A program made the position numbers and the translations under genes. The notes beneath the pieces are model-generated. The model was not told the DNA's origin. It worked only from the letters and a program-made list of their open reading frames with translations, and ran no database searches. Positions 1-11,099 of a DNA stretch of 64,000 bases are shown here, piece after piece. Position 1 is the stretch's first letter; each line of letters begins with the position of its first letter. Source of the DNA: Zanthoxylum bungeanum (Eukaryota > Streptophyta > Magnoliopsida > Sapindales > Rutaceae); NCBI GenBank assembly GCA_019454045.1, contig SKCR01038156.1:221599-285598 (forward strand), given 5' to 3'.

Positions 1-167
1 AAAACGGAGGTCCAACGAGCGAGCTTGGAGCTAAACATACGGATAAAATTTAACGAAATGCCGATTCCCTTCCGACAACTGTTTCCTGCAACTTCCTCGA
101 CTAAAAAGGTAGTGCCTCCAACTGAGACTCATCATCGGGTTTCACTTGCAAAAATGCAATGCCTACA
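1..167 (-). mobile_element. End fragment of a Tat-type Gypsy LTR
   Basis: The sequence matches, with many differences, the last ~165 bp of the Tat LTRs that end at 25683 and 52648: an 'aacgagc' block, 'cttccgac', 'agtgcctcca', 'gctcatcatcggg'-like text and the terminal 'tgcctaca'. It is followed by 'cttatgg' rather than the polypurine complement found after 25683, so this is the outer end of an LTR and not its junction with an internal region. The rest of the element lies to the left of the window. It was probably inserted into element E1. Confidence 0.75.
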
Positions 168-2143
168 CTTATGGGGATCGATATCTGTATTTCCTTATTT
201 GAGAGGTATTATCTTTCAAATGTCTCTTATTTTACTTTACTGGATACTTCACTATACCATGAATTCATTTTTTTTTAGAGTGTCTTCTGAACGAACATTG
301 AAGTTCATCTTTACTACTGTTATCCATCGAGGGTTGGGAGGGTGGGGTTGGTCCTGAAGTCTTTTCAATCGTGGTGATCTCACTAGTTACGCTTGTTGTA
401 GTTGTATATACTGCTCTTTTATAATCCCAAGATTCTCTTATTACATATCTGATACTGGGCTCGCAGGCTAAGGTACTACTGCTAGGAACTATTTGAATTA
501 TCTCATTCGACTTTAGTCTTGATTATTTTCCGTCTATTGATCACACTATCTTTTTATTGGGAATCTTCTTAAGGATCATGCTCTCTTGTAATCCTACCTT
601 ATTCCCTATGTTATTCTTCATTTCGAAATTTGCTTTGTTACTTAAATTATTGGGTAATGAATCTTTGCATTATCGGTCGTATATTCTATCTTTATGGTCA
701 TAGGATAGTTCCTCATTACCTCAGTTTCTTAAACCTCTTAAGTCGTCATTACTCTGAAACTCCATATTTTACCACTAGTCATGACATCACTACTGAACCT
801 TTGGCTTGGGCGTTGCTCTATTATTAATCTTTTCTTTTCTAGTATGGTGGGAAACTCTGTATAAGTCGGATATTTTTATCAGAGGGTTGTCATATGCATT
901 GCTTACTTTGATTTCTTACTCTATTAAGCCTTTAATTCCTTAAAACCTTTCAGTTCTACAATAGGCAGGTTATCACTTCCAGATTTGGCTAGACTTACTG
1001 TGAATTCAGATCAATCTATCTTATGATTCCTATCTAGATTCATTTAAATTCCTTGGTTCGATCATCTTGCTAGATCATGATTTGCTCCCGTAAGTGTCCT
1101 CCTTTACTTGTTCAAGTTCTTGCTAGTCTCTAGGTGGATGGGTGAGTACATGCTTCCTATGTTTTGTTAGATATCTATGTTCTTACTAGAGTAGGGCTAC
1201 TGGAAAGAAAATTTATCATTCGTTCTGTTGGAATCTGCATCGACTCTTCCTTATTTTAGGGTTCTACAACTTTTATCACCTATTTTTCAGATCTCCATTT
1301 TCGTAATTGTCTCTAAGCTATGTTATTTATGTTACTATCTGTTCTAAACTCCCTTATTACTTTCCGCATCCTTCTTTACTATTTACACATCCTATCTCTT
1401 GACTCTAAACCGTACATTGGCTAATGGTAGTTCACTCTTATAACTATTTTCTAAATCTCTGCTTTCTGTTCTTGTTATAGACTACAACTATACCATTTAA
1501 CCTTACTGTTCATATTGGTACTCTTGCTAACTTCAACGACTAATCCAGATTTCTAGCTTCTTTATCTTTCTGACTATCTTTCGTTATTCAGGGGAACTTG
1601 CTATCTCTACGAGGTACTCAAAGGCTATTGGATCTGCCTGAAGGAATTTTTTGAGGAAGAAATGAATCTTATTTGGAAGGAAGGAACCTTACTCAGGTTT
1701 ATCTAGCATCTTTTGTTCATGCTCAGGCTTACTATATTCTTCCTTACTACTATTACCTCATTCTGTCTCTCTACTCCTCTTTGTCTCTAGTTGCTTTAAA
1801 TATATGTACATCATTTCTTCATTCTCTTATAGCTTTCTCTTCCCACTTCCTGGAGTGAATATTCTCATAACCTTACTGTCTATTTTTATAACTTGCCTTG
1901 GACTTTCGATAATAAGCTGGGATATCTACGGAAAGATTTCCAATTAGAACAAGAATTATGGTTATTTTTATTAGGAAGAAAATCCAGATAGCTTGGGAAT
2001 TCTTACTAACCTGATTTATAAGACTTGAGGATGTACTTGAGGATCAGATACTGGAGAGGTAGTGCCTCGTATACTAGTATCTAGGGCATATTATGTATAC
2101 AAGATCCCAACACTCTACCAACTGCAGTCACTGACTCCCTAAA
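168..2143 (-). mobile_element. Internal region of Gypsy-like element E1, no readable gene
   Basis: This stretch lies between the Tat LTR end and the primer site of E1, so it should be the leader and first coding part of E1 read on the minus strand. I see only short open frames and no zinc knuckle, protease, reverse transcriptase or integrase motif on either strand. It is either heavily decayed coding sequence or long leader. The element continues left of the window beyond the Tat insertion. Confidence 0.5.
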
Positions 2144-2159
2144 CCATGCTCTGATACCA
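2144..2159 (-). promoter_or_regulatory. Primer binding site of E1 (initiator-Met type)
   Basis: On the minus strand this reads TGGTATCAGAGCATGG, the common plant site that pairs with the 3' end of initiator Met tRNA. It lies 3 nt beyond the LTR end (GATGTTACA). It fixes E1 on the minus strand and makes the LTR to its right the 5' LTR. Confidence 0.9.
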
Positions 2160-2855
2160 TCTTGTAACATCCATCATTTAGAGATGCTACATGCAGGGAA
2201 TAGGCCGACATATCCCTCTGAGCCTCTGACTCTCTGACTACTACTAATGTCAACTCAAATATAAACTCATGCAATGGGACCATTGCCAACTCAACAACAT
2301 CAATGCATTTTATTTCTTATACTATATACTTGATAATACATCGCATTACAACTCTGATAGTGAACACTTTTAACACATAACACACATAATCTTTATTATA
2401 CAACATGTATGATGCATGACTTTACTTAAATTCTGACTAAAATGTAGCTTTGACTCGATTTGATGGACTCAAACCCTCTAGTCACTGCCATCAGTATCTC
2501 TCCTCTTGAGCTTGTCCTTCGGGTAGACCTGCAAGATAGAGAAATTGGGAGTGTGGGAGGGTTAGTTCATTTGAACGACCTAGTGAGTGGACGATTTAAA
2601 TTAAAAACTGAAATACTTTATAAAATCCATTGTTCTAAAACTGAAATCTTTCAATAAAACCGTATTTTCTGAAAACTCTTTCTTTTTCGAAAACAAATCT
2701 CTTTCTCAAAAACCTTTCTGAGAATATTCCTTTCTGTAAAACTGTTATATATTTTGTAAATCGAGTTCTCTTGAAAATTCTTTCATAAACTTATCATGTC
2801 TGAAAATCATAATTTTAAAAATCTTGTTTCTGATAATCTGTCTCTGTAAATCTGG

Positions 2856-3031
2856 ATGTATGAGGGCGTTACGTCTCAACTCCCTCCATATGTCTAATCT
2901 GGTGGTCTTAGGGCGTTAAGTCTCGTCGTCTCCCAAGCCACTGAACTAGAGCTGGGGGTACGGATCTATGCTACTCTTCTGAATCTGAATATGGGGTTTA
3001 GGGGCGTTAAGTCTCGCCGTACTCCTAGCCC
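2856..3031. repeat. Three hairpins with a shared loop in the E1 LTR
   Basis: The loop core GCGTTAAGTCTCG (GCGTTACGTCTCA in the first) occurs three times, at about 2866, 2913 and 3004. The flanks pair: TATG-AGGG with CCCT-c-CATA at 2859-2890; GTGG-t-CTT-a-GGG with CCC-AAG-CCAC at 2902-2941; GGG-t-TTAGG with CCTAG-CCC at 2994-3031 (one wobble). The stems differ while the loop is kept. A similar array with another loop occupies the same relative place in the E2 LTR. Confidence 0.6.
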
Positions 3032-3663
3032 GAAAATTGGGATCTATGGGCATTTGTCATCCCTAGTCCTGAACTATATGTGTACATGTTCTCTGAGTCT
3101 GTCAATTCCATATATGTACCAAGTTACAACTGATGTGAGTTTTTTCCCCATGCCTCCGAAAATCATAAAACTCATGTTTTTAAATCAATCTTTCTAAAAA
3201 TATTTTCAATCGTAAAACAATTGTAAACAACTTGGCTAATGTCCTAAAATATTTAAAAGTAAGTCTCAATTCAAAAATATATATGTAAACACAACTTGAG
3301 AAAAGAGTCCACTCACAGATTGATGACTATATCCAATGATCATGGACGCGTCTGAAGATGTTCATGCGGAAAGCTTAGCTCATCCTGTATTCGATTATAG
3401 TTAGAATATATAGGCTAGAAACTAATCATGGTATGGATGTAGTGGATGCTCATGCATGTTGCATACGTGTCGGGATAGCTAACATGTTAACTAACTTTAA
3501 CATCCTAGGATAAAACTTAAATGAAATGAAATTGGTCTTGATGCGCGTCACGAATTTAAATCTTGCGCGTCATGACGCTCATACAATTAGGTAAAAAACA
3601 GTGAGCTTCTATTTGACACTCGTCGTGACGTTGGGTGTTGAGCATCGCGATGCTCACATAGTC

Positions 3664-3735
3664 AGACCCGAGGCAGAGACATCCTCATTACCCGACCCGA
3701 GGTAGAGACATCCTCATTACCTAACCCGAGGCAAA
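3664..3735. repeat. 29-bp tandem repeat in the E1 LTR
   Basis: The phrase 'gacccgagg.agagacatcctcattac' starts at 3665 and 3694, with a partial third start at 3723, an exact 29-bp step. Short 'accga' and 'cccgag' relatives are scattered on to about 3910. Confidence 0.8.
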
Positions 3736-4685
3736 CACACAACCGACCCGAGGTAGAGGGTATTTTTCATGTTAAAGTGTAGCTTCCACACGCACTGGCT
3801 CAAGTCTTCCACACGAATGACCCGAGTTCTTCTCACGACCAAGCCGAGTCTTCCTCACAACCGAACCGATTCTCCCTTACGACCGACCTGAGTATTCCAC
3901 ACGACCGACCCAAGACAGTGAATATCTTTTTGCTTCGTGTCACGACGCCGATTATTGAGCATCCAATCTAGGCCATTCTCAAAATTACTATAACATCATT
4001 GCTCTTCACATTTTTGGGTGAGGAAAAGAGTGAATAGTATCATTTTTATATAGCAATTGGCTGATATTTGTAATGAATTAGGTGGCTAGGGTTGTGCCAC
4101 ATCATCCAATCTAGGCCATTCTCGAAATTACTATAGCAGCCACATAAACAATGATTTTCAACCTGCTTCTGATTCGAATTTTGGAAAAATTTCCAACATG
4201 AAAGTTGTAGGTCTCGGTATTAGCTTACCGGTGATATAAAGTTCATTAATATCAGAGATCGTATGAAAAGATTATAGCCCAAATACTAAGGGCTGTCCGG
4301 GATGGTACAAAAAATAATTTTCTTGTCGGATCTGTAAAGAATTCATCGAATTTTCAAAACTAAATCACGAGTACATACACGCTCGAGCATGATTTATATC
4401 ATGTATTATTGCCGCATGTAACATAGTTGTCATCGTGATTACTGAGGCGTTACAAAATAAATAGTTCATTAGAGAATCAATGGTACTTGAGGTAAAAATA
4501 ATAAGGGGGTATAACATACATATTGACCCGACTCTAATTATGAGATACTCATGAAGAGTTAATCCGTATGTAATGACTATATCGATAAACACCGATATAG
4601 TTCGAATTATATAATATATTTATTGCAACGAGAGTGCAGTTTTGGATTGTTAGTGGAATAACCTAAAGTTAATAATTCATAATAT

Positions 4686-4808
4686 TTAATTAAAGAGTTT
4701 AATTAATATTCCGAGATTATTGGAGCTCAGAACTGTGAGTCCATTTGGTCTCTGTGCTATCTCGATATACTGTAGAAAATTAAATATAATTGGATAGTCC
4801 AATTATAT
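4686..4808. repeat. Triloop hairpins in the Copia-C 5' LTR
   Basis: Two perfect inverted repeats with 3-nt loops. The first is TTAATTAAA / GAG / TTTAATTAA (4686-4706). The second is ATATAATTGGA / TAG / TCCAATTATAT (4784-4808). The matching positions of the 3' LTR read with loop TAG at 11782-11802 and with arms ATATAATTGAA and TTCAATTATAT around TGG at 11880-11904, so one base pair differs on both sides of the stem. Confidence 0.8.
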
Positions 4809-5072
4809 ACTCAAATATATTATTAATAATGTCATTAATAATATATTTGTCACATATGAGACTTTATGTTAAATTTAATATAAAGTTTTTATTTAAATAA
4901 ATGATTATGAGATAATTTTTTTTTATTTTAAAAAAAAGTTGTACATATTAAATTATTTAATAAATCACTTTTGGAAATAAATGATTTTAAAATTCATCAT
5001 TACAAAAATTTGACCGAATTTTTGAAAAAAATAGGAAGGGTTATTTTTAATATTGACAACCTAAACCCTAAG

Positions 5073-5080
5073 TATAAAAA
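5073..5080 (+). promoter_or_regulatory. TATA box of the Copia-C 5' LTR
   Basis: TATAAAAA preceded by 'aaaccctaag'. The same block recurs in the 3' LTR at 12259-12266. The orientation agrees with the plus strand of the element. Confidence 0.6.
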
Positions 5081-5764
5081 TAAAATATGAAATTTTTGAC
5101 AACTCTCACTTTGAAAAAACCCTAGCATCCCTCATTCTTATTTTTCTCTCAAATGTTGTGAGATAAAGAAAAAGAAAAGAAATATAAAACTTTGTTTGAC
5201 AACTTGAAAATCTCTAAAGTGTTTAGGGATTTATTTATTCTTGTGAGTCAAACCCACTCTTGCATTTGTTGGTGACAAGTCATAGCACTGAATACCTTTT
5301 GGACCTTGACGCAAAATCCTTATACTTTTCTTCTTTTACCACTCGGTAGTGAGTAGAAAAATCTGCTCACTGCCGCAGCTTTAATCACTTGTTTATGTTA
5401 TGATTTGGTTGTGTTTCCTCCCAGAAAATTTAAGAACACAAAGGGGTGTAATGTGGACAATTTGTGGCTGTTTTGGAGTGATTATTTTTTTTCCAAAACA
5501 GTGGCAAAAAATCAGCAAACAACCAACATAAAATAGTGAGTTTTTTTTTTAGTAAGTTGTGAGCATAAATGGTAGTTTTGGTGTGCAAAACAGTCCAATT
5601 TTTGGGCTGCTGTTCAGGGTTGGAAAAATCATCAAAAATATAAGCGAACAAGTCCAATAGACCTGGACAGTTTCGAAAAATAAAGGGATAAAGGTAGAAA
5701 ATATTTCCAGGTCGATCACAGTGTCTTACACGCTTTCGCTGCGTAGGAAATTGTTTCCTACCAT

Positions 5765-5781
5765 TGGTATCAAGAGCGAGG
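5765..5781 (+). promoter_or_regulatory. Primer binding site of Copia-C
   Basis: TGGTATCAAGAGCGAGG lies one base after the LTR end and is an initiator-Met-type primer site. It marks the LTR at 4455-5763 as the 5' LTR. Confidence 0.9.
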
Positions 5782-7445
5782 TTGAAAAATGTTTTTAACC
5801 CTTCTCATTTTTTTTAAAAAAATGATTCTGTTTTTTATTTGTTTATATGTGATATAAATATTTTTACATGTTGTGATGAGTAGGCACAATTCTATGTTCA
5901 TGTGATGAATTTATTTTTGTTTAAGTTCATATGATGAATGTATTGTATTGGTCATAAATTTTTCGCCTCTTATTTTTATGTTATGTTATTTTATTTTTGG
6001 GGAATATAAGGACATAAGGAAATTTTTACAAAGTGTTGTAAATAAACTTTATGTAATTTTTGAGTTGTATCAATTTTTATGTAAATTGTAGAGCCGATGT
6101 CGTTAACTACCTCATAAGGAGTTTTTCCCAATCGATGGAGCAAGATTTGAAGACCAAGTGATGCCTTGGTAAATTTTGTATAAATTATATTAGTATAGGA
6201 AAAATAAGAGTATGGTCAATGCAATTTTATTTTTATGTTATATGTGTGTTTAATTCGAAATATTTGAATAACATGTCATATAACTTAGGGTGCCTACTCT
6301 TGTATTTTCACATGCCATAACATGTAATAGATATATATGGGCTTTATAAGTGCATTATATTTTCCCTTGGTATATCAGATGAAAACCCGGACGTAAATTC
6401 CATAGTCAATTCTGAATGGATTGTAGTGTGGTATGCATTGAGTCACAATTCCACGTACCATTGGAATTTATAAGATGCTTATATTAATTAAAAGCTTAAT
6501 TAAAAGTTTTTATCTATTATTTGAATTTCTAATTTTAAACTTGTTAGTGAGCTAATATTTTAAGAGTTAAAATTAATTAGGTCACTAAAGTAAACCTAAT
6601 TAAAATAGTTTAATTAAGTAAAATATTAGTTGAGACTAATAAGAACTAGTGAATAAAATGTTAAGAGTTAAAATTGGATATATCACTAATATTGCACTAG
6701 TGTAAAGTTGAGTTATGTTTTAGCCGCGAATAATCTTGTATAAAATGTTAAGAGTTAAAATTGGATATATCACTAATATTGCACTAGTGTAAAGTTGAGT
6801 TATGTTTTAGCCGCGAATAATCTTGTAGACACTAGTGAATTAAAATATTAGATATTTTAAGTAGAAACCTATAATTTTAAAATAGTGAGTGAGAAAATGA
6901 TATACGACAATATATCCCGCGATCTCTGTTGTTAGGCCGAAAATGTGAGATTCAAAATGCGCCTCGAGACGATTTGTTTTCGTCCCCTTACAGATGGTAT
7001 CCATTTTGGGTCAATATCAAATTTAGATTCCGAGAGGATAGGAATTCTAGATGTACCTGGTGAACTGAACTACTCTACAGCGACACTTCACTAGTTAAAT
7101 CCAATGATTCTGAAACAACGGGTTATACTCACAAAAAAAATGATTAAATGTTAATCAAAGTTCTTTGATCAAATCAAACGGTGGTTCATTAATATAGGAA
7201 TAAGAGTTATTCTCGCATATATTAATCAATTGAGATTGTCTCGATCTATCATGCAAATACTTGACATACCCTACGGCGATACTTATTTGTGGGATAATAG
7301 ATTTATGTGGTATAATAATTATCAGTAGGTTTCTAATTCATTATACATGGTACATGCATCATGTTTAATTTGAAGCCTGAATATTTTGATGATTTTGATA
7401 TGTGATGAATGAATATTAAAATGCATTCTTGTTTTATTTTCAGAC
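5782..7445 (+). mobile_element. Leader of Copia-C, non-coding
   Basis: AT-rich sequence between the primer site and the gag start, with no open frame of note. It holds the perfect 87-bp duplication at 6654-6827. Confidence 0.7.
6654..6827. repeat. Perfect 87-bp tandem duplication
   Basis: Unit 1 (6654-6740) and unit 2 (6741-6827) both run from 'taaaatgttaag' to 'taatcttgta' and are identical in every base as I read them. The surrounding element is clearly old, so the duplication is either recent or kept uniform by conversion. Confidence 0.95.
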
Positions 7446-7619
7446 ATGATTTCTCTGATCATTTTTATTCTCTCAAATGACAAATTAACGGGAGAAAACT
7501 ATGTAAAATGGAAAAATAACATGAACATCATCTTAGTCTGTGAAAACCTTAAGTTTGTCATGACGGAGGAATGTCTTCCAGAGCTGACCAGAATTTCTAG
7601 CCAAGCTGTGCGCGATGCC
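7446..7619 (+). pseudogene. gag: Copia-C gag, N-terminal piece
   Basis: Translation from the ATG at 7446 gives a Copia capsid start: LSNDKLTGENYVKWKNNMNI, then ILVCENLKFVMTEECL. This is the typical N-terminus of plant Copia Gag, the capsid-like protein that packages element RNA in cytoplasmic particles. The frame runs to 7619, where a family-D LTR is inserted with target duplication ATGCC (7615-7619 and 9921-9925). The rest of gag resumes after 9925. The ATG is the first in frame ahead of the conserved motif. The copy cannot make a full Gag because of the insertion and later stops. Confidence 0.85.
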
Positions 7620-8523
7620 TGACCGGCGTAAACACACACGTATAACGCAAGCGTACGTATCGTTCAAGTAGTATAAAAAGTATTGATCCCATGAGGACTT
7701 AATACCTAAGTTATTAATTTTATGAGGTCAAATTATTACTAGTATCTAACAGGTTGTTTAATTGATTTGAAATGACGACGATTCTAAATTTAAAGACAAG
7801 TAAATAAAATTGTTCGAAAGTAGATTTTAAGAAAATTCAATATTAAAAACTATCTAGGGTTGTGCTTTCTTTTAATATCATTTTAAAGATGAAGTGGTAA
7901 TCTTATAGTTGGGTAAAATATTGATTTATTAACCTGGAACACCAAATTATGTAAAAGTCTCTTCCGATGGTCAATTACAAATACCTAGTATAATCCAATT
8001 GAACCATATGTCTATGTCAACCAAATTACCTAGATTCATTAAGGTTAAGTTCCAATTATGGCTACCCCCGCCCGACAGGTATATTCCTATCCTGTAAGGA
8101 AATCTATTAAAGGGTTATCTATCCTCAAGGAAGATCGTGAGCTATTGAGTCTGAGGTCTTAAACTTAAAATCCCTATGTCTAGTTCATTTTAAGTTTACC
8201 TAGTCAATTTAATTAATGGCCAGTTAATTAAAAAGTATTAAGATTAAGACTCAATAAATAAATCTTTATATTACCCAAACTATAATCTAACCCCTTATAA
8301 ACCGGTGATATTGGAAGTCATCACAACCCCAGATACTAATTTAGTTACGACACATAGCTAGGGCTGGTAAAATAAAAGACATAAAATGCTGAAAGTAATT
8401 GCGGTAAAGTAAATACTGAAAGGTAAATTACAATAAAATAAATGCTAAGGTAAAAAGGAATTACTTTTACTACTACTAATTTAGATATCTCCCATAAAAT
8501 AATATATAAACTTGTGATAATAT

Positions 8524-8880
8524 TACCAACCGACCAATCTGGCGGTATTCTGATTAAGTCAAATTAAGTCCAACCAGCCATTACGGCGGTAATATTTTTC
8601 CATAACCAGCCATAAAGGCGGAACCAAAATAAAATTACCAACCGACCAATCTGGCGGTATCCTTGATTAGTCAGGTTTAAACCAGATTAAAATAAAATTA
8701 CCAACCGACCAGTCTGACGGTATCCTGATTAAGTCAAATTAAGTCCAATCAGCCATAAAGGCGGAACAAAAATTAAATTACCAACCGACCAATCTGGCGG
8801 TATCCTTGATTAGTCAGGTTTAAACCAGATTAAAATTAAATTACCAACCGGCCAATATAGCGGTATCCTTTTTAAGTCAG
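8524..8880. repeat. Degenerate repeat cluster in D1
   Basis: The phrases 'taccaaccgaccaat.tggcggtat' and 'ccagccataaaggcgga' alternate about seven times, separated by 'aagtcaaattaagtcc' or 'tagtcaggtttaaaccag'. The same phrases form a regular 27-bp array in D3 and a shorter cluster in D2 (59930-60090), so copy number differs between family members. Confidence 0.8.
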
Positions 8881-9162
8881 TATTTTAAATAGTAAATATA
8901 TTATTTTTTTAGGGAGATTAATCTAAATAGCAATAGTAAAAGAATTACCTTTCACCCTAGCTAGGGAAGTTACCTCCTTATGTGAATAGTAAAAACTGTA
9001 AAAATTAAAGAAAGTAAATTACTATTATTACAAAAAGTAATTAAAATTATTACAAAAGTAAAAACTAAAAATTAAAACGAAACTTAGAGAGAGAAGAACT
9101 CCCTATTTACATAAAAGAAATGGGAGAGAATGGTGCAAAGAAATCTGAAATCTCGAGCTCAA

Positions 9163-9170
9163 TTTATAGG
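9163..9170 (-). promoter_or_regulatory. TATA box of D1
   Basis: On the minus strand the sequence reads CCTATAAATTGAGCTC; D3 has CCTATAAATAGAGCTC at the matching place. It lies downstream (in the LTR sense) of the CACGTG- and CGTCGCGACG-rich segment. Confidence 0.6.
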
Positions 9171-9925
9171 CGCGGATAGGTTTCTGGCGTCGCGACGCCA
9201 AGGGCTTTGGCGTCGCTACGCTAGAACAGTGATGCGTGGCACGCTGAGGGCTTGACACGTTGCGATTCGGATAAGAGGATAAGGCGACACGTGGCGAGGA
9301 GGCTAAGAGCTCAATTATTGCGATGACGTGGCGCTGATGTGGCAAGGCGGCTGAGATCAATTGTCGGCACCATAAGATTGCGACACGTGTCACGACGTGA
9401 TTGGCTGATGATGACGTGGCATGTTGACTCGGTTGACCAGCTGATGTGGACGATGACGTGGCATGACGCGTGGCATAGTTCACTCGTTGACCGGATGACG
9501 TGGCGACACGTTGGATGACACGTGGCACACGTGGCGATGGCGACTGTCGGCACCGTAGGATGATGACACGTGGCATGGCGCACGTTAGTAAATTGGCTGT
9601 GATGGTGACACGTGTCACGGCACATTTTAGCAAAGTCAAACTTCTCAAATTCTGACACATTGACCCGGCGCATGTTAGCAGATTCGGCGCATGCTGGGCG
9701 TCGCGATGCGAAAGGCTTCAGCGTCGCTACGCTGAAATGACGATTTTGCCCTTTTTGTCCAGTTTTTCCTGTTTTGCTCCAAATCACTTCCAGAATGTCC
9801 TGAAACTTTATTTATCTACAAAATAACACAAAACACATCAAAATATTCACAAGACTCAAGAAACTATACAAAATATTAGGATAAATGAGTGGGAAATAGT
9901 GATATAAATACCACTCATCAATGCC

Positions 9926-10621
9926 CACTGAAAATGGGTCCCGACCATTGAGAAATCTCACTGCTAATTGCTAGTAGGGATGTCTGAGGTTATTGCTGTG
10001 AAGTATGAACCAATGGCTACAACATCTTTGATGATGGAGTCATTGCAGGGCATGTTTGGAAAGCCTTCGGAGCAGCAACATCATGAGGCTATGGTCTCAG
10101 CGATGACTGCAAGGATGAAGGAAGTGACACTTGTTTGAGAGAACGTCTGGAGGATGATAACCTATCTGAACACAATCAAAACTCGTGGAGCTCGTATTGA
10201 CGAGCATAGCCAGATGACCATGATCATGGAAACCCTTCTGAAGAGTTTCTTATAGTTTAATAGAAACTATATAATAAACAAGTTGACTTTTACCTTAACT
10301 CAATTTCTTAATAAGCTCATTCCGAGTCCATACTGGCGGATCTTCGTAAGCCCAGAAGAGAGGCAAATGTTTTCAAATCTTTCAAATATGCAAAGAAGAA
10401 GAAGAAGAAAGACATTAGGAGGACTAAGGCAAAGTCCATGAAGAATAACAAAAGTAGCTATAAGGATGTCAAGCCTAAAGGAAAGTGTTTCCATTGCAAC
10501 AATGATGGGCATTGGAAAAGGAACTATCATAAATACCTTTTTGAGCTGAAAGAGAAGAAGGCCACATGTACATACGATTTACTTGTCATTGAGTCTCTAT
10601 TAGTAGATAATGATAAATCCA
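9926..10621 (+). pseudogene. gag: Copia-C gag, C-terminal piece with zinc knuckle
   Basis: After the D1 insertion the gag frame resumes with 'MESLQGMFGKPSEQQ' near 10040, then a stop (TGA at 10137), then TYLNTIKTRGARIDEH and 'NKLTFTLTQFLNKL', typical of the capsid C-terminal part. A lysine-rich stretch (KYAKKKKKK) leads to the zinc knuckle CFHCNNDGHWKRNY at 10486-10527, where the last cysteine of the CX2CX4HX4C motif is Tyr. At least two stops and one or more frame changes break the frame. Family knowledge: the knuckle binds element RNA during packaging. Confidence 0.85.
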
Positions 10622-11050
10622 TATGAATTGCTGATTTTGGAGCAACTATCCATGTTTGTTCTTCTTTGTAGCTACTTGACTAATGAAGAGACCTTGCTGA
10701 AGGTGACTATACCATGAGATTCGGGACAAGCGATTTCGTTTCAGCTAGAGCAGTGGGAGTTTCAAGTTTAAATTTTTTAAATAATAGTTATTTATATTTG
10801 AACAATGTGCTGGTTATTCCTGGTTTTCCCTTGTATTTAATTTCTGTTTCTAAATTTTTGGAGTGCTGGTTATTCCTGGTTTTCGCATGAATTTAATTTC
10901 TGTTTCTAAATTTTTAGATGATGGTTTTTCTATTTCATTTAATAATAATTTAGTTATTATTGCTAGAAATAACTATTTCAGACTTAGTGTATGGGTGTCA
11001 TACACAAGAGGATTTAAGTCTAAAATTAGTAATCTAAAATAGTCCATAGA
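10622..11050 (+). pseudogene. Copia-C protease remnant
   Basis: Following a stop at 10623, the frame reads WIADFGATIHVCSS-like text around 10627, the Copia aspartic protease active-site region with D-F-G in place of the usual D-S/T-G. Then come RFGTSDFVSARAVGV and 'NNVLVIPGFPLYLISVSKFL', the usual text after the protease. A 56-bp duplication repeats part of it. Beyond about 11050 no integrase or reverse transcriptase follows and LTR-like sequence begins, so the rest of pol has been deleted. Confidence 0.8.
10807..10918. repeat. 56-bp direct duplication in the protease remnant
   Basis: Two units that start 'gtgctggttattcctggtttt' and end 'ctaaattttt.ga' lie at 10807-10862 and 10863-10918 with few differences. 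56 is not a multiple of three, so the duplication also shifts the frame. Confidence 0.9.
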
Positions 11051-11099
11051 AAGCAAACAAAATGAGTATTTTGTTTGTGGTTTATCTATAGCTGCGGTC

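Larger units (their letters stand above)
2163..4454 (-). mobile_element. 5' LTR of Gypsy-like element E1
   Basis: Read on the minus strand, the LTR starts TGTAACGCCTC at 4454 and ends GATGTTACA at 2163 (2292 bp), next to the primer site. It shares several blocks in the same order with the LTR at 60172-62548: the TGTAACATCC terminus, a 'gacctgcaa' block, a hairpin array, and a 'tgtcaattccat' block before 'catgcctc'. The two are distantly related families. The overall look suits a chromovirus (Tekay/Del type), which I infer from the LTR and primer site only. The right flank is Copia-C LTR sequence; the other target-site copy is outside the window. Confidence 0.75.
4455..5763 (+). mobile_element. 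5' LTR of Copia-C (3' part)
   Basis: This is homologous to 11550-12888 plus 17483-17532. It ends CCTACCA at 5763, one base before the primer site. It contains a TATA box, short perfect hairpins at 4686-4706 and 4784-4808, and a polyadenylation-like AT-rich tract. The beginning of the LTR is separated by E1 and lies outside the window. Confidence 0.85.
7620..9920 (-). mobile_element. Family-D LTR D1, probably a solo LTR
   Basis: TG...CA ends and a perfect ATGCC duplication delimit 2301 bp. The TATA box and a promoter-like start region read on the minus strand (compare D3), so the true LTR start is TGATGAGTGG at 9920 and its end is at 7620. There is no internal region, primer site or polypurine tract, as expected for a solo LTR. 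Long LTRs of this type suit Gypsy elements (Athila-like is a guess). Open frames in the GC-rich 9100-9790 part lie in the promoter-side half and are not coding. Confidence 0.85.

Noticed and set aside
2144..2159. Possible tRNA gene fragments at the primer sites
   Set aside because: Only the 11-18 nt that pair with tRNA 3' ends are present; no tRNA arms can be folded around them.
9103..9787. Two overlapping open frames of 158-185 codons on the minus strand
   Set aside because: They lie in the D1 LTR just upstream of its TATA box. They are Arg/Ser/His-rich products of GC-rich repeated words, and D3 does not keep them.
7620..9920. D1 as a DNA transposon or short non-autonomous retroelement
   Set aside because: TG/CA ends, a 5-bp duplication, a central TATA promoter and no terminal inverted repeat, primer site or polypurine tract fit a solo LTR better.
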